Of a stretch of DNA of 64,000 bases, positions 1 to 11,400 are shown piece by piece. The stretch's first letter is position 1. Every line of letters begins with the position of its first letter. Under the pieces are notes generated by a model. It had not been told where the DNA came from. It searched no databases and saw nothing but the letters and a program-made list of their open reading frames with translations. Origin of the DNA: Heligmosomoides polygyrus polygyrus (Eukaryota; Nematoda; Chromadorea; Rhabditida; Heligmosomidae); assembly GCA_947396885.1 (NCBI GenBank), contig OX377202.1, positions 83,804,408 to 83,868,407 of the forward strand, written 5' to 3'. Position numbers and translations under genes: made by a program.

Positions 1-95
1 TTCCTTTACAACTCTTTATCAGCTTTCAGCCTTTATCGTCTACCAACGTTGGTCGTCGGCTCCGCCGGCGCTGGCGCCGACGCTGGAGGGGCTGT

Positions 96-355
96 GCGGG
101 CCACGCCTGGCTAGCCGGCTCCTACGGGCCTGTTCATACTTCGCGACAAGAGCGACTTGTCGACCATGCAAAACATGCAAATCGATTGGAACTGGGCGCG
201 GACCGCCCAAAAGTGTTCATACTCAAGCGCCGGCGTTGTCGCTCCAGCCGCTCTTGTCGCAGGTTCATACTTCCGCGCTGCGCTCTTGTCGCTGCTGTCG
301 CGAAGTATGAACAGGCACTACGGCGGACCACGCCGGGCTAGCCGGCTACGCCGGT
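96..355. repeat. GC-rich fold-back (inverted-repeat) element
   Basis: The arms CCTGTTCATACTTCGCGACA (from 130) and its reverse complement (ending at 315) face each other. The homology continues outwards into GGCTAGCCGGCT-type flanks at about 108 and 338. The inside carries two further copies of the GTTCATACTT motif (near 211 and 261), so the element is a nest of short inverted repeats. No coding potential is seen, and reading frames here are by-products of GC-rich symmetry. It is probably a non-autonomous DNA element; no target-site duplication could be fixed. Confidence 0.7.
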
Positions 356-1444
356 GTCGGCTACGTGGGCAACACAAGGTAATGGAAAGGGTGGGCACCG
401 ATGGCAGCGTGATGGTTGAAATTGAGAGGCTGTGGAGGGTGAGGGCATGTAGGTGGAGGAGCAGAACTGAAGGTGGACGTGAAAGGAGGTAAGTAGGAAA
501 AGTAGGAATTGTGAGAGAAAGGGGGTTGAGAAACAGAAGTGCAACGGCGGAGGTAGAAGTCACAGTTCGCAGTTAAGGTTCGATGACAGTATGAGTCAGC
601 GGAGCGAAACGGCGGAGAAGACTTTGAAAAAAAGGGGGATCACGTGTTAAATGTGATTACATTAAGTGAAGGGCAGGAGGAGAAATGGTCTTTAACACGG
701 GGAGGATGCAAATTTCGCTTAACATGAGCGATGAACATTGAATAAGAGTGTCAAGGTTTCAGCACGGGTTCTAACCTAACCCATCCAAAAAAATGCGTTG
801 CAAAGAAGGAAATAAATGAGAGATGTGCCATAAAAAGATCACCGCCAGCAAGAAATAGAGAATTAGCTAATAGAGCATCAATTACTACGACAGTAGAAAC
901 ACGTTTTCCCATAAGCGTTAGCTGCGAAATGTTACAAAACGTAGGCGCGGAGCGTAGATATAGTAGAATTTCTGCAGATATGAACGAAACATCAGAACGG
1001 TGCAGATATTGTTTGAAAGAAACCTCTACAGACAAATGGTTAAACTAAATTAAGATGAAGATTAAGCGCCCCTATGTGCCCCTATTTAGTATCCCCAATA
1101 ACAGTTTATGTGCAAACAGTAATTATTTGTGGTGAGTGTATTCGTGATTCGCGTGAGCTATAGGTCTCTATCTGTATTCATAATCAGTTGTGTATGCTTC
1201 CGCCATAAAGTTGATCTCGATCTGATCTTGATATTTGACACTGCTCAATCTTCCAACTACTGTGTTCGCTACGTCTCCCAACAGTATTAAGAACTGTTGT
1301 CATACTCGTGTAGAAATACTATAAACGATTTCGCGAATAGTGTATAGTTCCATTAAATAATGATTGACTTGCACGCTGCTACATTCTGCTATCGGGCTAA
1401 TAAGCATCCAGTTCATTTAATGCGACAGAACTTTTCACGTCGAA
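356..1444. other. Non-coding, with a purine-rich tract
   Basis: No gene is recognised. The + strand from about 375 to 730 is strongly purine-rich (long AGG/GGA/GAAAGG runs) and looks like low-complexity or decayed repeat DNA. From 750 to 1444 the composition is ordinary, with no splice-bounded open stretch that resembles a protein. Confidence 0.5.
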
Positions 1445-2165
1445 TTGGACACTCTTCGAAGACATTGCGATTTTTAATCGCTAGGTAGCAGAAGTTAAAC
1501 AGCCAATACAACTGTACTGAACACACATATCCCCACTTCGGTAGCTCATGTAAGTGGCACTTACACCATCAATCAAATAAAACCTGCGGTGAAGTTGTGG
1601 AGTGCTTGGCACGATCTCATCTCTTAATGTGCTATATGCTTGCTTCTTAGCTGTGGTTTAAGACAAACTTTAATTTTTTTTCTCAGAAATAAAAGTTCTA
1701 TAGAATTATTACACTTATTGGAGCAGGTAAACTAAAAAGTCTTAAAGAATACTGCATTCCAAATTTTCTCTGACCAAAACATTATGTTAGACAATTTATT
1801 GAGTCTCTAGTTTAGCTTGCCTGAAGGTCATTTCGACTTAGGAGAGTTCGCATTGATTGATTCAAAAGTCATAGGCTAGTTAAGAAGAGTGTCCAGTTTG
1901 ATTTGAAAAGTGTCCAATTGGCATGAAAATGGAAAATACTTCGCTTTAATAAAGACAGTCCACAGCTAAGAAACAAGCATGTAGCACATTAAGAGATGAG
2001 ATCGTGCCAAGCACTCCAAATTTCACCGCAGCTTTATTTGACTGATAGTGTAAATGGCACATGAACCACCAAAGTGATGACATGTCTGTTGCTCACTGTT
2101 GTATTTGTTGTTTAACTCCTGCTAGAAATCGAATAAAAGCCGCAGCGTTTTGGAAGAGTGTCCAA
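1445..2165. mobile_element. Inverted-repeat non-autonomous DNA element, TTGGACACTC ends
   Basis: The two ends are inverted copies: TTGGACACTCTTC at 1445 pairs with GAAGAGTGTCCAA ending at 2165. Homology runs inwards for about 220 bp on each side (1445-1665 against 1955-2165), including a shared segment reading TGGAGTGCTTGGCACGATCT. The core (about 1670-1950) contains a further GTGTCCAGTTTG motif near 1889. No transposase is present. Related GTGTCCA/GTGTTCA motifs recur near 29098 and 61375, which suggests a family. Confidence 0.7.
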
Positions 2166-2856
2166 GCGATAAGTAGGAAGCATGAGTGGGTGGAGAAACT
2201 GGTGCGCTCAACCCAACGAACTTAGAATGGGAGAATCTTACTTACAGCCTACAGAATTAGGCACAAAATGCTCGTGGGAGGGAGAAGGAGGGGAGGACTA
2301 ATCCTGTTAAGTGGTTGTCAGCCTTGGTAAGAAACAAACAAGTGTGGATCTACGTACTACGACTACTGAGATGGGCGCAAATAGGTTCGGGAGGGAGGTT
2401 CATTATGTAGGTTCGCCCAATACGACGTTTTCTGTTGCACGAAATGCAAAATTTTAAGCAGCACTTGTGCGTTCTAGCCCATGGTGAACTGAGTTGAGCC
2501 ACTTCTGTTGTGAATGGGCATACATGTGCCCTCCTACCAAGGCGAATTCAGAACACTGACATCAACTTAAAAGGATCTCGAAAAGAAACAATTAAAGTAA
2601 AACTCATACGGCAGTGGACTGAACAGCTAGATGGTAGTATAGACATTAATGAACAGCGGCAGCATGGCTGAATAAAGCAGGAGCTGCTCCCGGAAAAGTG
2701 AAGGCGGAATCTCGTACACATCGAAAGGGTATGCACGAACACAGCGGAGGTAGCAGCAGCAGGAATGAGCTGTGACCCCGGCCGGAGGCACAGGCGACAG
2801 AGCCGTACCCCGCGGTAACAGAACTGCAGCACCACCGCAGGATACTGCAGGCCCAC
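2166..2856. other. Intergenic, no gene seen
   Basis: The sequence is of mixed composition with no recognisable exon, RNA or clear repeat. It lies between two inverted-repeat elements. Confidence 0.45.
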
Positions 2857-2859
2857 TAA

Positions 2860-4216
2860 GGCCTATGTTATACTTCGGCGACGCGTCACCGGCGACGTCG
2901 CCGAGAGCTCCGCAGGGGGTGTTATACTTCCGGCGCCGACGACGTCAGCGTCACCGACGTCGGTAACGCTGACGTCGTCGGTGACAGCGCGTCGTCGTGC
3001 TGTGCACGGCGACGGTCCGTCACCGACGTCGCCGACGTCATCCAAGGGTGGCAGAAAATGCGCTCCGATGGAGTGTTATGATTGTGGGTTGGTTCTTCGT
3101 TCCCGGAACTACCATCATCACCACCGTAATTACGAAATCGAGAAGTGCAAAGGCCCCTTCTTGCGAACACAAAAAGCACAATTCATTAGAACACTGAGTG
3201 TTTGGGAGGGAGTGGGACCCAAAGCCTTAGCTCCGCTTCAATTTGTCACTTTTCTTCCTTTTTGTGTCCTTCTCAGCCGTTCTGGTCGCATTTTCTAGGC
3301 CTATTTGCTTCCTTGTAGAGCAAGTAATACTAAATAGAACTGTGTAGAAAATAAGTACTGTTTCCTCACTCTCTCAAATGGTAATGCAAACCTCTGCGAA
3401 GAACTTTTTCGAAATAGAATTCTTACTAATTAAGAGTTAAATTTTTCTTTGAAATTCCGCGTAAATTTAACTTAAATACGATTTAACGAAAAAGGTCTTT
3501 GCTAAACCGACGCTTTTTTGACGTATGATCGGGATAGGCTGCGCCATGCACTCGTCTGATATTTCGCATTTTACAATCTATTGATAGTGTTTCGCTTGAA
3601 TACTTCCTAAAATCTCTTTATAAAGTGACCGTATCGATTTATTTGTGCTTCTTTTAAAGTTTAAAACCTAAAAACACATTATGCCTTGCGAAAAATACAG
3701 GGTATCCTAAAAATTCAGTTTCTAACATTGCTGCTAGTGAAAGCTTTGAACATCCATCCTTATCCATCCTTCTAAAAGCCAAATTTGGTTAGTAAGAGAA
3801 AATTCGGCAGATTAACAATGGTTGAGCAGACTACCGTGCATACAAAACAAAAAATCATCATCAAGTCTTGAAGCATTAAGAAGAATTAAGAATTAAAATT
3901 TCTTTTGAAAATATTAAGAAAAGCTCAAAATGTATGCAAATTCGAGGCAGATGTGAACACTTAGACTTTTTATGGGCAGACTGGTTACCAAATGATGACA
4001 TTGAAAACCCGCTCCGATGCTAAAAATGCGCTCCGATGCTCTCCTGTCGACGTCGTCCCCGACGCCGCCACAGAATCTGTTGACGACGTCGGCGACGTCG
4101 GTGGTGACGTCAGGTCGGCGACGTCGGTGGTGACGTCAGCGTCGGCGACGTCGGTGACGGGCTGTCGGTGACGGGTCGCAGCGTCGGCGACGCGTCGCCG
4201 AAGTATAACATAGGCC
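2860..4216. mobile_element. PIF/Harbinger-like MITE with GACGTC-rich arms
   Basis: The terminal inverted repeats start GGCCTATGTTATACTTCGGC at 2860 and end with the reverse complement at 4216. They are flanked by the direct trinucleotide TAA (2857-2859 and 4217-4219). A 3 bp TWA target duplication is the mark of the PIF/Harbinger superfamily (established knowledge). Both arms (to about 3050, and from about 4035) are packed with GACGTC/CGTCGG units. The A+T-rich core of about 1 kb has no transposase. The motif ATGCGCTCCGATG occurs inside both arms, in direct orientation. Confidence 0.75.
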
Positions 4217-4219
4217 TAA

Positions 4220-5866
4220 TTGAACGGTAGCAAAGACAAGCCTTCAAGGGGGTCATTTCGAGGCAGTAGCCACCCATCGCGTGGACGGAGCCGCAGTGCC
4301 GGCCTATTTCGCAACGCCTCACGTGTCCTCCTCGCCAGCGGCGATTGCTGACCTCACCTCCCGGCGCCCCTTTCGGAGAGTGAAGTTGAGGTCGTCCGCA
4401 AACCTGTTTGATTAAACCGTCGAGCCCGCAAAGTTGACGAAGTTCCGCAGACTTAGGATCAGACAAAGAACCCTCTTCTATTATATATTTATATAGTAGG
4501 AATATATTTAGATATAGGATAGGATATATAGTAAGATTATCGTCTATTTGTTACACAGTGGCCAGCTTCCGTGCAAGGGAAATCACGATTATCGCATTTC
4601 CCAGATCTTAAGACCGAAAAAATCAATCCATGAAGACACGTTAAGCATTCAGGACATTGCACATTCTCTCGCCAAATAATAAAAGCACTTCAGCGCTTTG
4701 AGTGACTTTATCATGAGCAGCAGGCACACCATCCCAGAATTTTTCAAAATGGAAACTGTGCTCAGCGAAAAACTAACTGGAATTGAGTCAAGAAGCGATG
4801 ACTATGCATCTACAATGTATTATAAGCTTGAAGACGTTCTTATTATACTGGTAGAATCAAGCTTTAATCCATGACGTAAACCATTATGTGTTTCATTTTA
4901 AAATGAACTGCAATCAGCATAAAAGCCAGTTTGAGCACCTACCCCTTAAAATGTGACCACAGTTACTTTTCGATACACGAAGATATCTACTCTCTTCTTC
5001 TCAGTCGTGTGATGCTTTTTCTGGATACCGAATAACAAGTTATTATGGCAAAAACGATGAAGCATAAAAACATTCTGAAAGCTTTCATCACACTACAAAA
5101 TGCTAAGGTGTTATGACCGACCAGTCAATAGTTATAGATGAAACAAAGGCGGTCACTGAAAGAAGCAATGCCTCGCCTATGTGAGAAAGGCTACTTCCTT
5201 ACGCTTAGGCGTGACCTGCTACGAATGTTGCTCGAGAGTGGGGTGAAATTAATTAATTTCATATAAACCACACTACATATAACGCGGCTGGTTTTTGCAA
5301 AACCGCTCTATTTTGTGCAGCACTTTTATGAAATGCTCTCATTTGCCTTCTAGCAACTGGTTCGGACACAGTCAAATTGTAGTTACGCTGAATATAAATT
5401 AGAAAGGTAATACTTTTACTTTCTCAGAAATTTTATATCAAAATGACCTTAATGGAATCAATGTTTAGAGGGATGAAGACTTTGCAGTGTGTACGCAGTG
5501 AGCAATATGGACCAAATGAGTTCAGTTGGTGGTATACATGAATCTTAATCATCTGCTCTTCTCAGCTAGCAGATTTATTTCGGAGATAACATGCCTTCCT
5601 TCCTTGCTATATAGCCAACCGTATAGTTGTCATGTTTTTCGCTTGTTGTTTCGTTATTGGCTTAAATAAAATAGTAAATAGTAAATAGTAAATAGCTTTG
5701 TATAGGCATAAAGTATCAGACAACTGCTGGTGCAAAGCTTTTCCTAATCATGGTTTCTCAGCTTTTTTCACCACAGGAGAGCTACATAATGTATTTGGTG
5801 CACCCTGTGCATTTTTTAGCTACTGCATTAAGTGAAGCTCTGTGTTTAAGAAGCCTATTAACGCCC
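4220..5866. other. Intergenic, A+T-rich, with a short heptamer repeat
   Basis: No gene is recognised. It includes an AT-dinucleotide-rich patch near 4480-4530 and about four copies of an AAATAGT heptamer near 5669-5695. No splice-bounded protein-like stretch was found. Confidence 0.5.
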
Positions 5867-5872
5867 GCAGTA

Positions 5873-8319
5873 GTATACTTATGCTCGAATGACCCATTCG
5901 AATAGGTATTCGAACGATTTTCATTCGAATTTGAATATTCGAATTCGAATATTCGAAAAATCGCGTTTTTCGAATGTATTCGAATTCGAATGTTCAAAAA
6001 ATCGCGTTTTTCGAATGTATTCGAATTCGAATATTCAAAAAATCGCGTTTTTCGAATGTATTCGAATTCGAGTATTCAGAAAAATCGCGTTTTTCGAATA
6101 TATTCGATTTCGAATGCTCGAAAATTTTCGGTATTCGAAACCATTCGAATATTTGCAATTTCCCAGAAAGCAAAAATTATTCAAGTATTCGAAAAGTGTC
6201 ATTCGAATGCCCAACAAGAATTTGTGTATCGGCGTATTTTGAAAAGGCTTGGTGGGTTTCTCGGGTAATTTGGGTCGCCAAAACGGTTCTGTCTGTGAAT
6301 CAAAGCTGTGGTACGATGGTGGCTCGGTGCCCGGATACTGAGCACCTCATCGATACTACTCACTTCCCGAAAAGCGGCCGGATGTTATCGACCGATTTTA
6401 TCGATTTTTGTTCTGATTTGGCCACTTGGAGTGGGATTCGCATGGATACGTTGGCCGTATGCCGGACTTCACAAAGGGGAGGCAGTGTATGTCGGCCGGA
6501 TGTTATCGATCGATCTATTTTTCTGAAGTTTACCGTAGTTTATCAATATGCTGGCTGGAGAATTCACAAGTTCATCGCAAATAAGAAATATTTATTCCTA
6601 CCACTTACTTGGGTTAATCACCGGAACGAAATGAGACTGGCCTCATGGGTAGCCTATTCCTAGCTACTTGTAATACATTTTGTGGCCGCAAAATCGACAG
6701 TGTGATATTTCACATTTGTAGATGAGCAGGACAGACTTGCTACAGATTTACATGTAGTACTTTGTCGTCAGTCTTTCATTAGCTACCGCTAGGCAAAAGC
6801 ATTGTTTCATGAAAGTTCTTTAACAGTCAGTCTGCCACCAATTTCAAAAAAGATTGTTTTAAAGTGACCTAGAAGCTTACAGTGGCTCAACCAGATAATG
6901 TTTCCTTCAAATGTGTTGTAAGCCTTTCGTTTGTTCCTCATAAGCAGCAATTAACAAAACACTAGTATTCCTTCGATAAAAATTCGTACTCCAGTAAGCA
7001 AGGAAATTAGACGCCTCCATAAGCCCTTTGATCGTTCTACGTGTAAGTTCTCTATCTCATTTTTACGACTCACATGGGGGTTTATGAGATGCCTGTCGAT
7101 AAAAACCTCGTGCTTCACTAGGAAGGGATCCGTTATGTATTGCTTTCCTTTTCTCTTCTGTGTTGCCTTCTATCATGTCTATAATACAGCCTGATTTTTC
7201 ATTCGAATTCGAATATTCGAATCGAATATTCGAATTCGAATATTCGAAAAATCGCATTTTTCGAATGTATTCGAATTCGAATGTTCAAAAAATCGCGTTT
7301 TTCGAATGTATTCGAATTCGAATATTCAAAAAATCGCGTTTTTCGAATGTATTCGAATTCGAATGTTCAGAAAAATCGCGTTTTTCGAATATATTCGATT
7401 TTTATTACATTCACAAGTTCATCGCAAATAAGAAATATTTATTCCTACCACTTACTTGGGTTAATCACCGGAACGAAATGAGACTGGCCTCATGGGTAGC
7501 CTATTCCTAGCTACTTGTAATACATTTTGTGGCCGCAAAATCGACAGTGTGATATTTCACATTTGTAGATGAGCAGGACAGACTTGCTACAGATTTACAT
7601 GTAGTACTTTGTCGTCAGTCTTTCATTAGCTACCGCTAGGCAAAAGCATTGTTTCATGAAAGTTCTTTAACAGTCAGTCTGCCACCAATTTCAAAAAAGA
7701 TTGTTTTAAAGTGACCTAGAAGCTTACAGTGGCTCAACCAGATAATGTTTCCTTCAAATGTGTTGTAAGCCTTTCGTTTGTTCCTCATAAGCAGCAATTA
7801 ACAAAACACTAGTATTCCTTTGATAAAAATTCGTACTCCAGTAAGCAAGGAAATTAGACGCCTCCATAAGCCCTTTGATCGTTCTACGTGTAAGTTCTCT
7901 ATCTCATTTTTACGACTCACATGGGGGTTTATGAGATGCCTGTCGATAAAAACCTCGTGCTTCACTAGGAAGGGATCCGTTATGTATTGCTTCCCTTTTC
8001 TCTTCTGTGTTGCCTTCTATCATGTCTATAATACAGCCTGATTTTTCATTCGAATTCGAATATTCGAATCGAATATTCGAATTCGAATATTCGAAAAATC
8101 GCATTTTTCGAATGTATTCGAATTCGAATGTTCAAAAAATCGCGTTTTTCGAATGTATTCGAATTCGAATATTCAAAAAATCGCGTTTTTCGAATGTATT
8201 CGAATTCGAATGTTCAGAAAAATCGCGTTTTTCGAATATATTCGATTTCGAATGCTCGAAAATTTTCGGTATTCGAAACCATTCGAATATTCGAAATTTT
8301 TGGGAGAGCATAAGTATAC
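5873..8319. mobile_element. 2.4 kb TTCGAA-satellite mobile element with 6-bp target duplication
   Basis: The ends are inverted copies of GTATACTTATGCTC (5873-5886 and 8306-8319). They are flanked by the direct repeat GCAGTA (5867-5872 and 8320-8325); an 8 bp reading, GCAGTAGT, is also possible. The interior has three blocks of degenerate TTCGAA/AATATTCGAA repeats (5889-6210, 7199-7402, 8046-8300) separated by non-repetitive DNA. It encodes no recognisable protein: frames through the blocks give low-complexity F/S/R/N-rich translations in every phase, which reflects the symmetric repeat. The superfamily is not assigned. Confidence 0.75.
6562..8249. repeat. Tandem duplication, 847-bp period
   Basis: The 6562-7402 segment recurs at 7409-8249 with the same spacing throughout and only scattered substitutions (for example near 6979/7826 and 7147/7994). 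Each unit contains about 635 bp of unique DNA followed by a TTCGAA block. The near identity, against the heavy decay of everything around it, implies a recent event (inference), probably unequal exchange between the TTCGAA blocks. Confidence 0.9.
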
Positions 8320-8415
8320 GCAGTAGTAACGTTTTCTGAACTTTTACTGCAAAATTAGTTCCGTTAATTGAAGCGCAAAGGCGGTTCCCTTCATGAAAGA
8401 TGAAGATGAACATGT

Positions 8416-8428
8416 GATTTTATTTCAG
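8416..8428 (+). promoter_or_regulatory. Probable spliced-leader trans-splice acceptor
   Basis: The sequence GATTTTATTTCAG ends at 8428, only three bases before the start codon at 8432. A T-rich TTTCAG acceptor with no upstream donor exon, placed directly before an ATG, is typical of SL1 trans-splicing in nematodes (established knowledge). Assigning it to this gene is an inference. Confidence 0.55.
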
Positions 8429-8431
8429 GTA

Positions 8432-11400
8432 ATGCTGGCGCTTCTTCTTCTTCTGTTGTGTGCCCTCAGTCACTCAAACGAACCAGGCGGTAATACACCC
8501 TTCTGTTTCCATTGGGAAAAATTATTCCACCTTAATTAAAAAGTATTTAGTTTATCGCAAAAAATTAATACGTTTGTCAAGTTTTTTAAATAATATTTTC
8601 GCCAATTTGCTTTTTGGTAATCCGTTTATTTTTAAGCATGCTATAAGAATTTGCTAGGGAAAGAGGGAGAATGGTGTGGGAAAAATGCTTGAATTTGCTC
8701 GTGCTATCGTTGTCTATTGTGATGGCGAAATCAGAATGAACTAAGGTCCTTTGAATTCAGAAGCGACCTCAAATTGACAAATGCGTAAGTGCTGCTCGCA
8801 GACGTGCGAGAAAATTGTGCGAGCAGTACTGTTGATATTTCAGAGTTTGTTTGAAAGAAAATGCGTTGCATTGTTAACACGTTGACGACAAAGCATCCCA
8901 AATTGGGATGCACTTTTTCGGTGGCGTCAGACAATGCGTACCAATTGAGGACGCAACTCCAATAAAACTATTCCGAAACCACCGATTTGGCTCAAACTTC
9001 ACCTAGGGGAGTTTTTGGGATGCTGAACACGAATCCGACGCCCGTCTCACCGAATACGGCTGGAGACCACCCATATCGATAATTAGGGTGGCCGGGTCAG
9101 AATCACCGATTTGGCTCAAACTTCGCTTAGAGGCTTATTTAGGGTGCTTAACACCACTCGGATGTCCGTTTTACAAAATAAGGTGCGCTGCGCTAGGTAC
9201 AGACAAACGATGGTCAGTCGTCTCATTCTCGAAATAACAGGTAATAATTGAGGTACACTCACGTTAAATTTCTGATGTTTATAATGGTGTTCGGCATAAA
9301 TTTTTATGTGTAGTAATACCTGCTCAGCAATACGAAAATAATGCAATAAATCGTTACAAATAAACCTGCAATTCCATTCGAAAACCTATGAGTAGAGAGT
9401 TACAACAATGGAGACACAGCTCGACTTTCAAAGAGCAGAAGAAGAAGATGAATTATGCCTCGTTTAAAAGCAATCAATACAGATAAATTCGTGACAGAGA
9501 TTGCAGTACCTTTTTGAGTTTGTTGTTAGCAGATCTTTGACCTTCATTGTTGTGCAGCATATTGTAACAGGTTTTACAGCGACGTCGATTATTGTCTCTG
9601 AGCTCCTGATTGATGGTTGGTAAGATGCGTGATCTCTATCAATGATAAACGAACTAAACAGACTTCTTACTTATAATATCACCACCCTAAGCAGCCACAC
9701 TAGGCGATGTTTGAGCCAAGTCAGTGATCTTGACCCGACCACCTTAGTTGTCGTCGTGGGTGGTCTTGGGCTGTCTTCGGTGAAAGAACATCGGGTTCAA
9801 GTTCAGCACCTCAAATAACCCTTAGGGTGACGTCTGGATTGGGAAGCGGCAGCGATACTCAAAATGACGCGTGCGGTCGCGCGTGCGTGCTTCTTCCCGG
9901 GCGGTGTCGGGCTGCCGCACTGGTGAAGAGGACGAGATTCTCGCGAAGGCACGAGGCAAACTGGAGCGCAAAAGTATGCCGGCAACCTCAACTGCACTGT
10001 TCTTGTCGTTGCAAAAGTGGGAAGGCAGTAGAATGCGGTACGGGGCGGATCAGAAAGATCCAAAAGAGAAATTGAGTGGCGAATTAATGACGAAAAGACA
10101 TAGAGGGGAAAATGGTTTTTTGTAATTTTCGCGTTGCACATTATGAGAGAAAGATTCATTGCACGTTTATTGCTACTGTTAAATCAGATTGTTTATTGAA
10201 TAAGAAGATCCAAGCGCTTCGAGCTTCATCCACCAGGGTGATGAATTCAGAAAGGTACAACGTGTTCTTTGGAGTCAAATGTATTCGAAATTATTGAAGC
10301 TAATGAAACCATATTGACGATAGCTCCTTTCTTTACATAATCTAAGCATGAGTTAATGGTATGCTTGCTTTGCGACAAATTAATCACTTTTGAGGAAGAA
10401 TTCCGTATGGAGAGTAAGTAGCGCTCCCAAGAGTACAACTTCAAATATTTAACGATTAATAACTGCAAATGTCTCGCAGATGAAGAAATTGTTCGTCCAG
10501 CGGCAGACGATGTTGACAATTGTCTCAAAGCCTTACGAAAGTTTTACGAATTAACGGTTTCTTGCGGGCCTGGATTGGTAGCAGATTGAAATATCGAATG
10601 TACAGAATTTCGGAAAATTCTCCTAAAAACACCTATGAGAGTCTCCTATGATTAATATAAAAATAAAATAAAATGTCCAGTCTGGTTGCAGTAGCTCTCT
10701 GTAAGTCTACACAAAGTGGTGGAGTACAAAAGAACTGTAGATTTGCTGATAAGACGTTGGGAACTCCGAGCCTCTTTGACCAAGACTTCTTCCTCCTGCC
10801 TCTCGAATAGGATGTTTCATCCTCAGTTAATGTGCTAAAATCTTCTTCTAACCATCCTCACTCTAGTTACACCAATTTCCTTCAGTTCAAGGTGTAGTTT
10901 TTCCTATGATTTGTAATTTTTTGGGAGCAAAATTCAGAGTATGCGAAAGCCAATTTTTTCAATCAACCGTCTTAACACCATGATCCCCTTATTCCAGTAG
11001 CGTACTCCACCCAATCACAAGCTGCAACCATACACTTTCCTCCTGAAACTTCTTGTCGGTAAATTATACACTAGTTCTTACTCAGAGTTCCTATCTCTAT
11101 CACTCCTCCACTCATTTGTCGTAGTTTAAGAGGGTTCTACTGTTCCGTTTTACACTGAAACTTAAGCTCACGCTCACTGAAACTTAAGCTCAGCGCCCCA
11201 AGGACGCATAGAATAACTCAACTCGTACGCATTCCTGCTGCAGCTAGAGGCGGTACTGGCTGCAGCGCCGCACCGCGACCACACGCGTGGCTGCGGTTGA
11301 GTATCGTTGCTCGCAGCCCGTCTGGATTAGGGGATGTCGTGTCGTGAAGGACTTCGTCCCACACGGCAGACTCGCGAAAATCGCTCCGGTGTTAACGTGT

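Noticed and set aside
5889..6663. Long open frames rich in F, S, R and N across the TTCGAA blocks
   Set aside because: All frames on both strands translate to similar low-complexity strings because TTCGAA is self-complementary; there are no splice or start signals, and copies recur at 7.2 and 8.0 kb as repeat DNA.
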